Assembly (NCBI RefSeq): GCF_021538895.1
Contig: NZ_JADDRL010000008.1
Span: forward strand, 62,001 to 126,000
Direction: 5' to 3'
Length of the DNA stretch: 64,000 nucleotides
DNA from: Streptomyces olivochromogenes
Lineage (GTDB): Bacteria; Actinomycetota; Actinomycetes; Streptomycetales; Streptomycetaceae
Part shown: in pieces, positions 35,631-44,883 of the stretch
How positions within the stretch are numbered: the first letter of the stretch is position 1
How the letters are laid out: every line of letters starts with the position of its first letter
Notes under the pieces: model-generated
The model's input: only the letters and a program-made list of their open reading frames with translations
Told to the model about the DNA's origin: nothing
The model's database searches: none
Position numbers and translations under genes: made by a program

Positions 35631-37169
35631 ATGACACCTCACATCTCCAGGAGCGGCGCGGGTCGCAAGGGCCTCGTCACGCTCATCTGTGGTGCGCTGG
35701 CCGCCGGAGGGCTCGCAGCCGCCGGCGTCGCCACGCTGGAACCGGGGGCGGCCTCCGCCTCCTCCCACCGGGAGGCCCCGCTCATCTCGGGCACCCCGCA
35801 GTACGACAACACGGACGTGTACGCGTTCGTCAGCCCGGACAAGCCCGACACGACGACGATCGTGGCGAACTGGATCCCCTTCGAGGAGCCGGCCGGCGGT
35901 CCGAACTTCTACACCTTCGCGGACGACGCCCAGTACGACATCCACATCGACAACAACGGTGACGCGCAGGGCGAGCTGCTGTTCCGCTACACCTTCAAGA
36001 CGCACACCAAGAACAAGAACACCTTCCTCTACAACACGGGCCCGGTCACCAGCCTGGACGACCCGGACCTCAACATCACGCAGACGTACGACATCGACCT
36101 CGTCAGGCTGAAGAACCAGCGCGTGGTGTCGAAGACCAAGCTCGCGGACGACGTTCCGGTGGCCCCGTCGAACGTCGGCAAGGCGTCGATGCCGGACTAC
36201 GGCAAGCTGCGCTCGCAAGCCATCTACAAGACGGCGGGCGGCGCGCAGACCTTCGCCGGTCAGGCCGACGACCCGTTCTTCCTGGACCTGCGCGTCTTCG
36301 ACCTGCTGTACGGCGGCAACCTCACCGAGGTCGGCCGGGACACGCTCAAGGGCTACAACGTCAACTCCATCGCGCTGCAGGTGCCGAACGACCTGATCCG
36401 CGAGTCCTCCCACCAGCCGATCGTCGGCATCTGGTCGACCACCGAGCGCAAGAACGCCCAGGGTTACTACTCTCAGGTCTCGCGCCTGGGCAACCCGCTG
36501 GTCAACGAGGTCGTCAACCCGCAAAAGGACAAGGACAAGTTCAACGCGTCCGCGCCCTGGGACGACGCGCAGTTCCTGAAGAACGTGACCAACCCCGAGC
36601 TGCCGAAGCTCATCGAGGGCATCTACAAGATCAAGGCCCCGGCCGAGCCGCGCAACGACCTGGTGGACGTCTTCCTGAAGGGCGTCAAGGGACTCAACCA
36701 GCCGCCGAACGTGCGTCCGTCGGAGGAGCTGCGCCTGAACACCTCGATCACGCCGGCCATGCACCCGAAGCGGCTGGGTGTCCTCGACGGCGACAACGCG
36801 GGCTTCCCGAACGGGCGCCGGCTGACGGACGACGTCATCGACGCCTCCCTCCAGGTGGTCGAGGGCGAACTGGTCGGTTCCAAGAACGACCTGGGCGACG
36901 CGGTCGACAAGAACGACAAGAAGTTCGAGAAGTACTTCCCGTACGTGGCCCAGCCGACGTCCGGTTCGCGCGGCGCCCTCGCCAAGGGCACGACCAGTGG
37001 CGCGGACGTCCGCAGCCAGCTCGGTGACGCGCTGCAGCCGGCGGGTTCGTCCGGCGGCACCGACAACACGGTCCTGATCGCCGGCTCGGCGGCCTCGGGC
37101 GCGGCCGGGATCCTGCTGATCGGCACCGGCCTCGCGTGGTGGCGCCGGCGGATGCAGCGCCCGTACTAG
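35631..37169 (+). CDS. DUF4331 surface protein
   Basis: A 512-residue exported protein. A signal peptide (LVTLICGALAAGGLAAAGVA) ends near residue 44, where the mature chain begins SSHREAPLISGTPQYDNTDVYAFVSPD, the hallmark of DUF4331. A single C-terminal helix (TVLIAGSAASGAAGILLIGTGLAWW) followed by RRRMQRPY anchors it to the membrane, with no sortase motif. Conserved repeated blocks such as DIHIDNNGDAQGE suggest beta structure. GGAGGA precedes the ATG. It heads the cluster with the TPR protein and NicO transporter. A role in metal handling is only suggested by context. Confidence 0.88.
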   Translation: MTPHISRSGAGRKGLVTLICGALAAGGLAAAGVATLEPGAASASSHREAPLISGTPQYDNTDVYAFVSPDKPDTTTIVANWIPFEEPAGGPNFYTFADDAQYDIHIDNNGDAQGELLFRYTFKTHTKNKNTFLYNTGPVTSLDDPDLNITQTYDIDLVRLKNQRVVSKTKLADDVPVAPSNVGKASMPDYGKLRSQAIYKTAGGAQTFAGQADDPFFLDLRVFDLLYGGNLTEVGRDTLKGYNVNSIALQVPNDLIRESSHQPIVGIWSTTERKNAQGYYSQVSRLGNPLVNEVVNPQKDKDKFNASAPWDDAQFLKNVTNPELPKLIEGIYKIKAPAEPRNDLVDVFLKGVKGLNQPPNVRPSEELRLNTSITPAMHPKRLGVLDGDNAGFPNGRRLTDDVIDASLQVVEGELVGSKNDLGDAVDKNDKKFEKYFPYVAQPTSGSRGALAKGTTSGADVRSQLGDALQPAGSSGGTDNTVLIAGSAASGAAGILLIGTGLAWWRRRMQRPY

Positions 37170-37181
37170 TCCCCACGAACA

Positions 37182-37225
37182 GGTACCGGTCGGTACCAGC
37201 CCGTACTGATCCCCACCAGTACGGG
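37182..37225. terminator. Two consecutive hairpins after the DUF4331 gene
   Basis: GGTACCG-GT-CGGTACC at 37182-37197 and CCCGTACTG-N8-CAGTACGGG at 37200-37225, both with perfect arms. They may terminate or partly attenuate transcription into the TPR gene. The first also resembles a regulator palindrome, but its position just after a stop codon favours RNA structure. Confidence 0.5.
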
Positions 37226-37324
37226 TCCCCTCAGACCGGCGCGGCCCGCGTACTCCATCCCCCACGGCGCGGGCCGCGCCGCTCCACGACTTTCCAGCAG
37301 CGACCAGGCGACCTAGGAGAGGGC

Positions 37325-38860
37325 ATGTCCCCGCGCACGAACGACAACGAGCCCGCCGGGCGGCCGGTGGCCACAGACGAGGGTGACCTGCCGGAACCCG
37401 GGACGACACCTTCGGCCGCCGAGGCCGAGACCCAGACCGAGGGCGCCGTGGGCGAGAGCACCGTGGGCGAGGGCGCCGAAGGTGATGAACGGGTCGCCGC
37501 CGTGCGGCGGGTCGCGGCTGCCGGGAGGCGCTGGCGGGGGGCCCAGCTCGTCGGATGCGCCGCCCTGTTGGCCGTCGCCATGACCGGCGGGGCCATCGCC
37601 GTGTCGGCCGCGCGCGACGGGGCGCCCCAGCCGGTGGCGGCCTCCTCCAGCGCCGTGTCCCCCGGTCTGCTGGGCAGCGGGGACCTCGACGCCGGCATCA
37701 CCTCCCTCCAGGCCCATCTGCGCTCCCAGCCCAGGGACTTCGGCAGCTGGGCCACCCTCGGCCTCGCGTACGTCGAGCAGGCGCGCACCAAGGGCGACCC
37801 GTCCCGGTATCCGCAGGCGGACAAGGCGCTGAAGCGGGCCCTGGAGCTGTCCCCGGACAACGACCAGGCGCTGGCCGGCCGCGCCGCCCTCGCCGCCGCC
37901 CGGCACGACTTCAAGGACGCCCTCACCTACGCGGACAAGGCCCTGAAGCAGAACCCCTACAGCGAACGCGCCCTGTGCTCCCGTATCGACGCCCTGGTCG
38001 AACTCGGCCGGTACGAGGAGGCGGGGAAGGCCGCCGACACCGCGGACGCGCGCAAGCCCGGGGTGCCGGTGTTCACGCGGTACGCCTACGTGCGCGAGCT
38101 GCGCGGCGAGGTCGGCACCGCGCGGCGGATCCTCGAACAGGCCCTGGCCGCGGCCACCTCCCGGGGCGACGTGGCGTACGTGTCCGCCCAGCTCGGCCAA
38201 CTCGCCTGGAACCAGGGCGACTACAGGACAGCGCTGCGGTACTACGGCCGTGCGCTCGCCGCCGACGAGAACTACCTGCCCGCCCTGGAGGGCCGCGCCC
38301 GCGCCCAGTCGGCGAGCGGGGACCGGGCCGCCGCCGTCAAGGGCATGGAACTCGTCGTCTCGCGCTTCCCCCTGCCCGGGCCGCTCGTCGAACTCGGCGA
38401 GCTGTACGAGGCCCGGGGCGCCGACGGCGACCGGGCGAAGGCCCGTGACCAGTACGCCCTGGTCGACGCCTGGATCGCCCTGGCCCGCGCCAACGGCGTC
38501 AACGCCGACCTGGACACCGCGCTCGCCGCCGCCGACCACGGCGACAAGGCCGAGGCCCTGCGCGCCGCGCGCGCCGAATGGGCCCGCCGCCACACCGTGC
38601 ACACCGCGGACGCGCTCGCCTGGGCCCTGCACGTCAACGGCCACGACCAGGAGGCCCTCCCCTACGCCCGCCGGGCCACGGCGACCGGCTACCGCAACGC
38701 CTCGTTCCTCTACCACCGCGGCACGATCGAGCTCGCCACGGGCCACGAGAAGGACGGCCGCGCCTCCCTCACGGCGGCGCTGAAGCTGAACCCCGGCTTC
38801 TCCCCCCTGGGCGCGAGCAGGGCCCGCGCGGAGCTGAAGAACCCGGAGGCGGCCAAGTGA
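37325..38860 (+). CDS. Membrane-anchored TPR protein
   Basis: A 511-residue protein. The first 60 residues are acidic and disordered, then one transmembrane helix (AQLVGCAALLAVAMTGGAIAVSAA, about residues 78-101). The remainder is a run of tetratricopeptide repeats: WATLGLAYVEQARTKGDPSRYPQADKALKRALELSP, ALTYADKALKQNPYSERAL, DYRTALRYYGRALAADENYLPAL and others to the C-terminus. It is probably a type II membrane protein with the TPR domain outside, although orientation is not proven. AGGAG precedes the ATG. It overlaps the NicO gene (GTGA), so the two are co-translated. Confidence 0.85.
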   Translation: MSPRTNDNEPAGRPVATDEGDLPEPGTTPSAAEAETQTEGAVGESTVGEGAEGDERVAAVRRVAAAGRRWRGAQLVGCAALLAVAMTGGAIAVSAARDGAPQPVAASSSAVSPGLLGSGDLDAGITSLQAHLRSQPRDFGSWATLGLAYVEQARTKGDPSRYPQADKALKRALELSPDNDQALAGRAALAAARHDFKDALTYADKALKQNPYSERALCSRIDALVELGRYEEAGKAADTADARKPGVPVFTRYAYVRELRGEVGTARRILEQALAAATSRGDVAYVSAQLGQLAWNQGDYRTALRYYGRALAADENYLPALEGRARAQSASGDRAAAVKGMELVVSRFPLPGPLVELGELYEARGADGDRAKARDQYALVDAWIALARANGVNADLDTALAAADHGDKAEALRAARAEWARRHTVHTADALAWALHVNGHDQEALPYARRATATGYRNASFLYHRGTIELATGHEKDGRASLTAALKLNPGFSPLGASRARAELKNPEAAK

Positions 38861-40524
38861 CGCTGCGCCGACCGCTCGCCGCCGCCGCGGCCGTCCTCAC
38901 GGCCGCCTGCGCGCTCGCCCTCGTCCCTGCCGCGAGCGCGAGCGCGCACCCCCTCGGCAACTTCACCGTCAACCGTTACGACGGTCTCGTCGCCGCCCCG
39001 GGACAGCTGCGCGTCGACCATGTCGAGGACCTCGCCGAGATCCCGGCCACCCAGGCCAAGCCGGACATCAAGCGGCTGGGCATGACCGCGTGGGCCCGGC
39101 AGCGGTGCGCCACGGCCGCCGAGGGCAGCAGGCTCACCGTCGACGGCCGTAGGACCACCCTGTCCGTCCGCGCGAGCCACGCGCTGCCGCGCCCCGGGCA
39201 GGCCGGACTCGACACCCTCAGGGTGGAGTGCCGGCTCACCGCCGAACTCCCCAAGAACGGCACGATCGCCCTCGGCTTCCACAGCGCGGGCACGTCCACC
39301 GGGCCCGGCTGGCGGGAGATCACCGCGCGCGGCGACCGGATGACGCTCAGCGCCACGGACGTACCGAAGACCTCCCTCTCCCACGAACTCACCAGTTACC
39401 CGAAGGAGTTGCTCTCCTCACCGGCGGACACGGCCGATGCGTCGCTGCGCGTCCGGCCCGGTGGTCCGGCCCTCGCCGAGGAGCACCAGGCGGCTCCCGG
39501 CGCCGCCGTACTGCCCCGGGGCGCCGACCGCTGGACCCGCGCCCTCGACAACCTCGTCGCCCGCCACGACCTCACCGTCGGCTTCGCCGCCCTCGCCCTG
39601 CTCATCGCGGTGGGCCTCGGCGCCATGCACGCCCTCGCGCCGGGCCACGGCAAGACCCTGATGGCCGCGACGGCGGCGGCCCGTGGCGGCCGGGCCCGGA
39701 TGAAGGACGTGCTCCCGCTGGCCGCCTCGGTCACGGTGACCCACACCCTGGGCGTCGTCGCCCTGGGCCTGCTGGTCACCGCCGGCTCGGCCGCGACGCC
39801 CTCGGTGATCGCCTGGCTGGGCATCGCCAGCGGTGTCCTGGTGACGGTGGCGGGCGCCAATCTCGTACGCCGGGCCTGGCGCGCCCGCGCGCACGCGCAC
39901 ACCCACGAACACACCCAGGCCGACGACGCCCACGCCCACGCCCACGAGGAAGCGCCCGAACGTCAGTTGGCCCTGGCTGGCGCCCACACCGAAGCGGCCC
40001 ACTCGGGCCACACCCACGACCACGACCACGACGACCACCATCATCACGGGCACGAGCACGATCATGACCATGGACACGGCCACGACCACGGGCACGACCA
40101 TGAGCACGGTCACCACCACGACCACTCCCACGCCGTCGAGCACACTCACGGCGGCTTCACCCACACCCACGCCACCGCCCCCACCCTGCGCGGCACGATC
40201 CTGCTCGGCTTCGCGGGCGGGCTCGTGCCCAGCCCCTCCGCCGTGGTGGTGCTCGTCGGCGCGGCGGCGCTCGGCCAGGCGTGGTTCGGGCTGCTGCTCG
40301 TCGTCGCGTACGGGGTCGGGCTCGCCATGACGCTCACCGCGGCCGGGTTCGCCGTCGTCAGGCTGGGTACGGGAATCAATCGGGTGATGGACCGTCGCCC
40401 CCGCTGGACGGTGCACCCGATGGCCGCCCTGATCCGCAGGACCGTCCCCCTCGCATCGGCGTTCGTCGTCGTCGCCCTGGGGGTCGGATTGGTACTCAAG
40501 GGGGCGGCATCCGCACTCGGCTGA
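38857..40524 (+). CDS. NicO-family nickel/cobalt transporter with His-rich loop
   Basis: A 555-residue membrane protein. Residues 1-30 form a signal peptide, followed by a ~200-residue extracytoplasmic domain beginning HPLGNFTVNRYDGL. The transport part has GLGAMHALAPGHGKTLMAA, a motif of RcnA/NicO proteins, with a second half from TILLGFAGGLVPSPSAVVVLVGA. Between them, residues ~345-437 form a loop where most residues are His, Asp or Gly, clearly able to bind divalent metals. The GTG start overlaps the TPR stop. Efflux is the RcnA role; uptake is also possible for this superfamily. Confidence 0.88.
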   Translation: MTLRRPLAAAAAVLTAACALALVPAASASAHPLGNFTVNRYDGLVAAPGQLRVDHVEDLAEIPATQAKPDIKRLGMTAWARQRCATAAEGSRLTVDGRRTTLSVRASHALPRPGQAGLDTLRVECRLTAELPKNGTIALGFHSAGTSTGPGWREITARGDRMTLSATDVPKTSLSHELTSYPKELLSSPADTADASLRVRPGGPALAEEHQAAPGAAVLPRGADRWTRALDNLVARHDLTVGFAALALLIAVGLGAMHALAPGHGKTLMAATAAARGGRARMKDVLPLAASVTVTHTLGVVALGLLVTAGSAATPSVIAWLGIASGVLVTVAGANLVRRAWRARAHAHTHEHTQADDAHAHAHEEAPERQLALAGAHTEAAHSGHTHDHDHDDHHHHGHEHDHDHGHGHDHGHDHEHGHHHDHSHAVEHTHGGFTHTHATAPTLRGTILLGFAGGLVPSPSAVVVLVGAAALGQAWFGLLLVVAYGVGLAMTLTAAGFAVVRLGTGINRVMDRRPRWTVHPMAALIRRTVPLASAFVVVALGVGLVLKGAASALG

Positions 40525-40551
40525 GCTACTTTTGTGGAGATATCACGCGAG

Positions 40552-42174
40552 ATGCCGTGGGGGGCGCCGGTGTCCGAAGAACCGGGCAGTGAACGTGTGA
40601 TCGCGGGTCGCTACCGACTCCTGTCCCCGCTCGGCGAGGGCGGCATGGGGACCGTGTGGCGGGCCCGCGACGAGGTGCTGCACCGCGAGGTCGCGGTCAA
40701 GGAGGTACGGGCGCCTGCCGGGCTGTCCGGCCCGGAGGTCGAGCGGATGTACGCCCGCCTGGAGCGCGAGGCGTGGGCCGCGGCCCGGGTCGCCAACCGC
40801 AACGTGGTGACGGTGTACGACGTGGCGGCGCAGGACGGCAGACCCTGGATCGTCATGGAGCTGGTCCGCGGCCTGTCCCTGGCCGACCAGTTGGAGGCGC
40901 AGGGGCCGCTGTCCCCGCAGGGCGCGGCGTCCATCGGCGCCGAGGTGCTGGCCGCGCTGCGCGCCGCGCACGCCGCCGGGGTCCTGCACCGGGACGTGAA
41001 GCCGGCCAACGTGCTGCTGGCGAACGACGGCCGGGTGGTGCTGACCGACTTCGGGATCGCGATGGTCGAGGGCAGCTCCGCGCTGACCATGACCGGCGAG
41101 GTGATCGGCTCGCCCGAATTCCTCGCACCCGAGCGGGCCCTGGGGCGCACCCCGGGCCCGGAGTCCGATCTGTGGTCGCTCGGTGTGCTGCTGTACGCGG
41201 CCGTCGAGGGCAACTCCCCGTTCCGTCAGGACACCCCGCTCAGCACGCTGCGGGCCGTCGTCGACGAGGAGCTGCCGGCGCCGCGCCGGGCCGGTCCGCT
41301 GGCCACCGTCATCCAGGGCCTGCTGCGCAAGGACCCCGCCGAGCGGCTGCCGGCCGACCAGGCGGAGCGGGACCTGCGGCTCATCGCGGCGGGCGGCGCC
41401 CCGCGCGCGGACACGGCGCCCGTGGCGTCGTACGCCCCGACGGCCCCGACGGTCATGGCGCCGCCGCAACGGCAGTCCCCCACCCCGCCGATGCCGGTTC
41501 CGACCCGGCCGGGCCCGACCGCGACGACCCCGGCCGAATCGCCGGAACGCGGTCGCCGTGCCGCCGTGGTGCTGGTCGCCGGTCTGGTCGCGCTCGCGCT
41601 GGCGCTGGCCGGTCTGACGTACGCGCTGCTCAACCACGGCAACGGGCACGACGGGAACAACGCGGGCGGCGGGACGACCGACAGCAAGTCGGGCAGCAGC
41701 CTGAGTTCCCCCGCCCCGTCCCGCACCACCGACTCGGACACCGGTGCCCCGCCACCCACTCCGAGCAGCACTCCGCCCAGCAGTACGCCGGCCCAGTCCG
41801 TGCACGTCACGCTGACCGGCGCGAACACGGACTACTCCGGGGACTGTCCACCGCCGACCGCCCAGGCGCCCGCCTTCACGGCGACGTTCACGGTGGGGCG
41901 GCTGCCCGCGCGGGTGGAGTACCGGTGGGTGGTCAAGGACGGCTCGGTGTCCGATGCCGGGTGGAAGACGCTGTCGTTCCCGGCGGACGGCGACAAGACG
42001 CAGCAGGACAAGGTGATCGTGACGACGTACTCCGCGGGCGGGACGATCGAGAACGCGATCAGCGTGGAGGTGCGCGGCCCGGTGCACACGACGTCGAACT
42101 CGGTGCCGTTCTCGGTGACCTGCGCAACGACGGAGACCCCGACGGGCGGGGCCTCCCCCTCGCCTTCGGCCTAG
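40552..42174 (+). CDS. Membrane Ser/Thr protein kinase (PASTA-less)
   Basis: A 540-residue Hanks-type kinase. Kinase residues 10-270: glycine loop [10 protein letters not shown], Lys in VAVKEV, catalytic [14 protein letters not shown] in [12 protein letters not shown], and SPEFLAPE. A Pro-rich linker precedes one transmembrane helix ([24 protein letters not shown]). The extracellular part is a Ser/Thr/Pro-rich linker plus one Ig-like domain ([17 protein letters not shown] to VPFSVTC) with two Cys at its edges. Start choice is uncertain: ATG 40552 is preferred; GTG 40534 and GTG 40570 are alternatives. It is probably separate from the NicO cluster upstream. Confidence 0.88.
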   Translation: MPWGAPVSEEPGSERVIAGRYRLLSPLGEGGMGTVWRARDEVLHREVAVKEVRAPAGLSGPEVERMYARLEREAWAAARVANRNVVTVYDVAAQDGRPWIVMELVRGLSLADQLEAQGPLSPQGAASIGAEVLAALRAAHAAGVLHRDVKPANVLLANDGRVVLTDFGIAMVEGSSALTMTGEVIGSPEFLAPERALGRTPGPESDLWSLGVLLYAAVEGNSPFRQDTPLSTLRAVVDEELPAPRRAGPLATVIQGLLRKDPAERLPADQAERDLRLIAAGGAPRADTAPVASYAPTAPTVMAPPQRQSPTPPMPVPTRPGPTATTPAESPERGRRAAVVLVAGLVALALALAGLTYALLNHGNGHDGNNAGGGTTDSKSGSSLSSPAPSRTTDSDTGAPPPTPSSTPPSSTPAQSVHVTLTGANTDYSGDCPPPTAQAPAFTATFTVGRLPARVEYRWVVKDGSVSDAGWKTLSFPADGDKTQQDKVIVTTYSAGGTIENAISVEVRGPVHTTSNSVPFSVTCATTETPTGGASPSPSA

Positions 42175-42980
42175 GCCGCGCTGGTCAGTACGGGCAGGTA
42201 GCCGCCCGACTGGCCGGCGGCGGTCGGGTGGTACGACTCGCCGATGTCGAACCATTCGAGGCTGTGCAGCCAGGAGCTGCTGGAGCAGATCTCGTGGCCG
42301 GTGAAGGTGGAGCGGATGTCGCCGAAGGCGAAGCCGTGGTCGGCGGCGCGCTTGGCGATCGCGGCGTCCAGGTAGTCGGCCGCGTTGTTGATGGCGGAGC
42401 GCTTGGTCTCGGAGAGGCCGATGCATGACGCGCCCAGCTTGTAGAAGCGGGGGTAGCCGAGCACGACCACGTGGGCGGACGGGGCCCTGGCGCTGATCGC
42501 GTTGTAGACGTTGTCGAGCTTGCCGGGGAGCGTCGAGTCGACGTAGGCCCTCGCCGTGTTGATCCGGGACAGGCAGGTGCTGTCGGAGTTGAGCACACAG
42601 GTCGTCATGACGTCGGCGAAGCCGGCGTCGTTGCCGCCGATGGTGATCGAGACGAGGGACGTCGAGGAGTTGAGCGAGCCGAGCTGATTGGCGAGCACGT
42701 CGTCGGTCCGGGCGCCCGAGCAGGCGTTGAAGGCGAACGACGAGGGAGCGTGGGCGGCGTTCCACAGGTACGGGTACGCCTTGGTGCTGCGGTCGCAGCT
42801 GCCGCTGGAGCCGATGTAGCTGCCCGATCCGACCCCGGAGGAGTAGGAGTCGCCGAGGGCCACGTAGCCGCCGGTCGCGGCCAGTTGGGGGGACGCCTGC
42901 GCCGCGGCCGCCCCGGTGAGGGCGAAGCCGGTGGCGAGGAGGAGCGAGGTAACGTATGCCGTAAATCGGAAACGTCTCAT
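42171..42980 (-). CDS. Secreted GDSL (SGNH) esterase/lipase
   Basis: A 269-residue enzyme with a signal peptide ending at ...AAAAQASP. The GDS block is GYVALGDSYSSGVG, the Gly block lies in TIGGNDAGF, and the catalytic Asp/His pair is DIGESYHPTAAG near the C-terminus. Several Cys pairs fit the disulphides of Streptomyces secreted lipases. GGGAGG precedes the ATG. The stop codon shares CTAG with the kinase stop on the other strand. Reaction: hydrolysis of short to medium acyl esters; the natural substrate is unknown. Confidence 0.92.
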   Translation of the reverse strand: MRRFRFTAYVTSLLLATGFALTGAAAAQASPQLAATGGYVALGDSYSSGVGSGSYIGSSGSCDRSTKAYPYLWNAAHAPSSFAFNACSGARTDDVLANQLGSLNSSTSLVSITIGGNDAGFADVMTTCVLNSDSTCLSRINTARAYVDSTLPGKLDNVYNAISARAPSAHVVVLGYPRFYKLGASCIGLSETKRSAINNAADYLDAAIAKRAADHGFAFGDIRSTFTGHEICSSSSWLHSLEWFDIGESYHPTAAGQSGGYLPVLTSAA

Positions 42981-43241
42981 GGAACCTCCCTTTAGCAGGA
43001 TCTCTGCCACAACTGTCGTAGCAACTACGCGTGTTGACGGGAAGTGTTCATGCCAAGACTTTTGAGGACTCAACGAGACCGATCACGGCCGTTCATGACT
43101 CATTGACGGCATGCTCATGACACATCTATTGACAGAACGTCAGTACAGGACCGCGTGCGGCGCTTCCACACCTTGACGGCCAGTGTTCGACTGCGCGACA
43201 TTGAAGTCCGGCATCCGGCGCTTCGGGGGGCAAAGTCGCCC

Positions 43242-43697
43242 ATGCAGACCAAAAGGATCACGTCAGCTTCGACGGACGACGCCGAGCGGGCGCGGACGGG
43301 TCCGGGGAGGGACCTGTCGCCGCTGCTCGCGGGAGCCGCGACGGCCATCGCTGGAGTCGGCGCGCTGCTCGCGCTCACCGGTTCCGGGTCGCCGCTGCGC
43401 GCGCCGTTCACGCTGTTCTTCCTGTTCGCGGCGCCGGCTTCGGCCATCGCCGTGGCTCTGCGGGGGCTGGATCCGTTCGGCCGGGTGCTGGCCGGTGTGG
43501 TCGGATCCGTGGTGCTGACCATGCTGGTGGCACAGAGCATGCTGGCCGTGCACCGGTGGTCCGTGCGCGGCGGAGTCGTCGCCGTGACCGTGCTCAGCCT
43601 GCTGTTTCTGCTGCCGGCGCTGGTGGGTCCGCGCATTCCGCGGCGGATCGGAAAAATCCGTTCGAGTAGCGAGACATCGTCCGACAAAGTTCTGTAA
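43242..43697 (+). CDS. Small integral membrane protein
   Basis: A 151-residue protein with about four hydrophobic helices: LSPLLAGAATAIAGVGALLAL, APFTLFFLFAAPASAIAVAL, VLAGVVGSVVLTMLVAQSML and GVVAVTVLSLLFLLPALVGP. The N-terminal 35 residues are charged, with a short Arg/Lys/Ser-rich tail. I do not recognise the family. An earlier start at 43155 is possible, but the ATG at 43242 gives a normal cytoplasmic N-terminus. It precedes the surface-glycan operon and may belong with it by function, though a 364-bp gap separates them. Confidence 0.65.
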   Translation: MQTKRITSASTDDAERARTGPGRDLSPLLAGAATAIAGVGALLALTGSGSPLRAPFTLFFLFAAPASAIAVALRGLDPFGRVLAGVVGSVVLTMLVAQSMLAVHRWSVRGGVVAVTVLSLLFLLPALVGPRIPRRIGKIRSSSETSSDKVL

Positions 43698-44061
43698 CGG
43701 CCATACCAACAAAAACGTGAGGCCTCGTTCCAGGTCTTGCCATACAGGTTCAATCGTCAATACCGTCGTACATCTCACCCGCATCGGTCCGTCACTACGC
43801 GGCTCCAGGGGAGGGCTCAGGGACCGCGACGGTCCGGCGCGGGGCGCGGTAGGGGGGTGCCGTGCTCGGTGAGCGCAGGTGTCATCGAGTCGTGCCGCGC
43901 GACCGACTGCCGTTTTTCGGCAGGCCGGCCAGCTTTGCCAGCTCACCCGCGTGCACGGAGATCCATGCACCGTGCCGCACGTGAGAACCCCCCTTTCGAA
44001 CCGGACACATAGCCGGGCCGCCCAGGGGCGGGCGGTCCACCGGACGAGAGGGACAAGACTC
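43698..44061. other. 364-bp leader region of the glycan operon
   Basis: No gene is convincing here. Its base composition is lower in GC near 43700-43790, as expected for a promoter. CTGCCG-TTTTT-CGGCAG at 43907-43923 forms a short perfect hairpin. GCACGG and CCGTGC arms around 43955-43975 can form another. It may be a long 5' leader. I do not recognise a known riboswitch, and the ydaO/c-di-AMP consensus is absent. Confidence 0.45.
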
Positions 44062-44883
44062 ATGAGTTCCGTTCTGCGCCCGCCGAGTTCGGGCCAAGAT
44101 CCGTTAATGGCGGCCCAGTACGTGCCGATCTCCTCTCACCTGGCCATCGCGCCGCCGGTGAGCGTGGTGATTCCCGCCATGAACGAGGCGGAGAATCTCC
44201 CGTACGTCTTCAAGACGCTTCCGGACTGGATACACGAGGTCGTTCTGGTGGACGGCAATTCCACCGACGGCACCGTCGAAGTGGCCCGGGAGCTGTGGCC
44301 GAAGGTCAAGGTCGTCGAACAGCGCGGCAAGGGCAAGGGCGACGCCCTGATCAGCGGGTTCGAGGAGTGCTCAGGCGACATCATCGTGATGGTCGACGCG
44401 GACGGCTCGGCCGACGGCAACGAGATCGTCTCGTACGTCTCGGCCCTGGTCTCGGGCGCGGACTTCGCCAAGGGCTCCCGCTTCGCCAACGGCGGCGGCA
44501 CGGACGACATGACCTTCATCCGCAAGCTCGGCAACTGGGCGCTGTGCACGATCGTCAACCGCAAGTTCGGCGCCCGCTACACCGATCTCTGCTACGGATA
44601 CAACGCGTTCTGGCGGCACTGCCTCGACAGGATCGAACTCGACTGCACCGGCTTCGAGGTCGAGACCCTGATGAACATCCGGGTGGTCAAGGCGGGGCTG
44701 AAGGTGCAGGAGATACCCAGCCACGAGTATCTGCGCATCCACGGCACGAGCAATCTGCGGGCCGTCCGGGACGGCTTGCGGGTACTGAAGGTGATCCTCA
44801 AGGAGCGCTCCAACCGGCGGGCGCTGCGCCGCCGGGCGCACCGCTCGCCGATGCCGAACGCGGGCCGGGGAGAGGCGTCTTGA
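44062..44883 (+). CDS. GT2 glycosyltransferase (dolichyl-phosphate mannose synthase-like)
   Basis: A 273-residue enzyme. The GT2 opening is PPVSVVIPAMNEAENLPYVFKTLP. GKGKGDALISGFEECSGDIIVMVDADGS carries the DxD metal/nucleotide-sugar motif. KARYTDLCYGYNAFWR-like sequence (ARYTDLCYGYNAFW) and FEVETLMNIRVVKAGLKVQEIPSHEYLR are typical of processive or lipid-phosphate GT2 enzymes. No transmembrane helices are seen, so it acts at the inner face of the membrane. The ATG at 44062 follows AGAGGGA. It is the first gene of an overlapping four-gene operon. Confidence 0.9.
   Translation: MSSVLRPPSSGQDPLMAAQYVPISSHLAIAPPVSVVIPAMNEAENLPYVFKTLPDWIHEVVLVDGNSTDGTVEVARELWPKVKVVEQRGKGKGDALISGFEECSGDIIVMVDADGSADGNEIVSYVSALVSGADFAKGSRFANGGGTDDMTFIRKLGNWALCTIVNRKFGARYTDLCYGYNAFWRHCLDRIELDCTGFEVETLMNIRVVKAGLKVQEIPSHEYLRIHGTSNLRAVRDGLRVLKVILKERSNRRALRRRAHRSPMPNAGRGEAS

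Noticed and set aside
37182..37197. TetR operator (GGTACCG-GT-CGGTACC)
   Set aside because: It resembles the ATACCG-type palindromes but sits immediately after a stop codon next to another hairpin, so RNA structure is the simpler reading.
39889..40166. DNA tandem repeat of CAC/GAC units
   Set aside because: In frame it encodes the His/Asp-rich loop of the NicO transporter; the repetition follows from codon use.
43698..44061. Riboswitch in the glycan-operon leader
   Set aside because: Hairpins exist, but no consensus of ydaO/c-di-AMP or another class I know could be matched.
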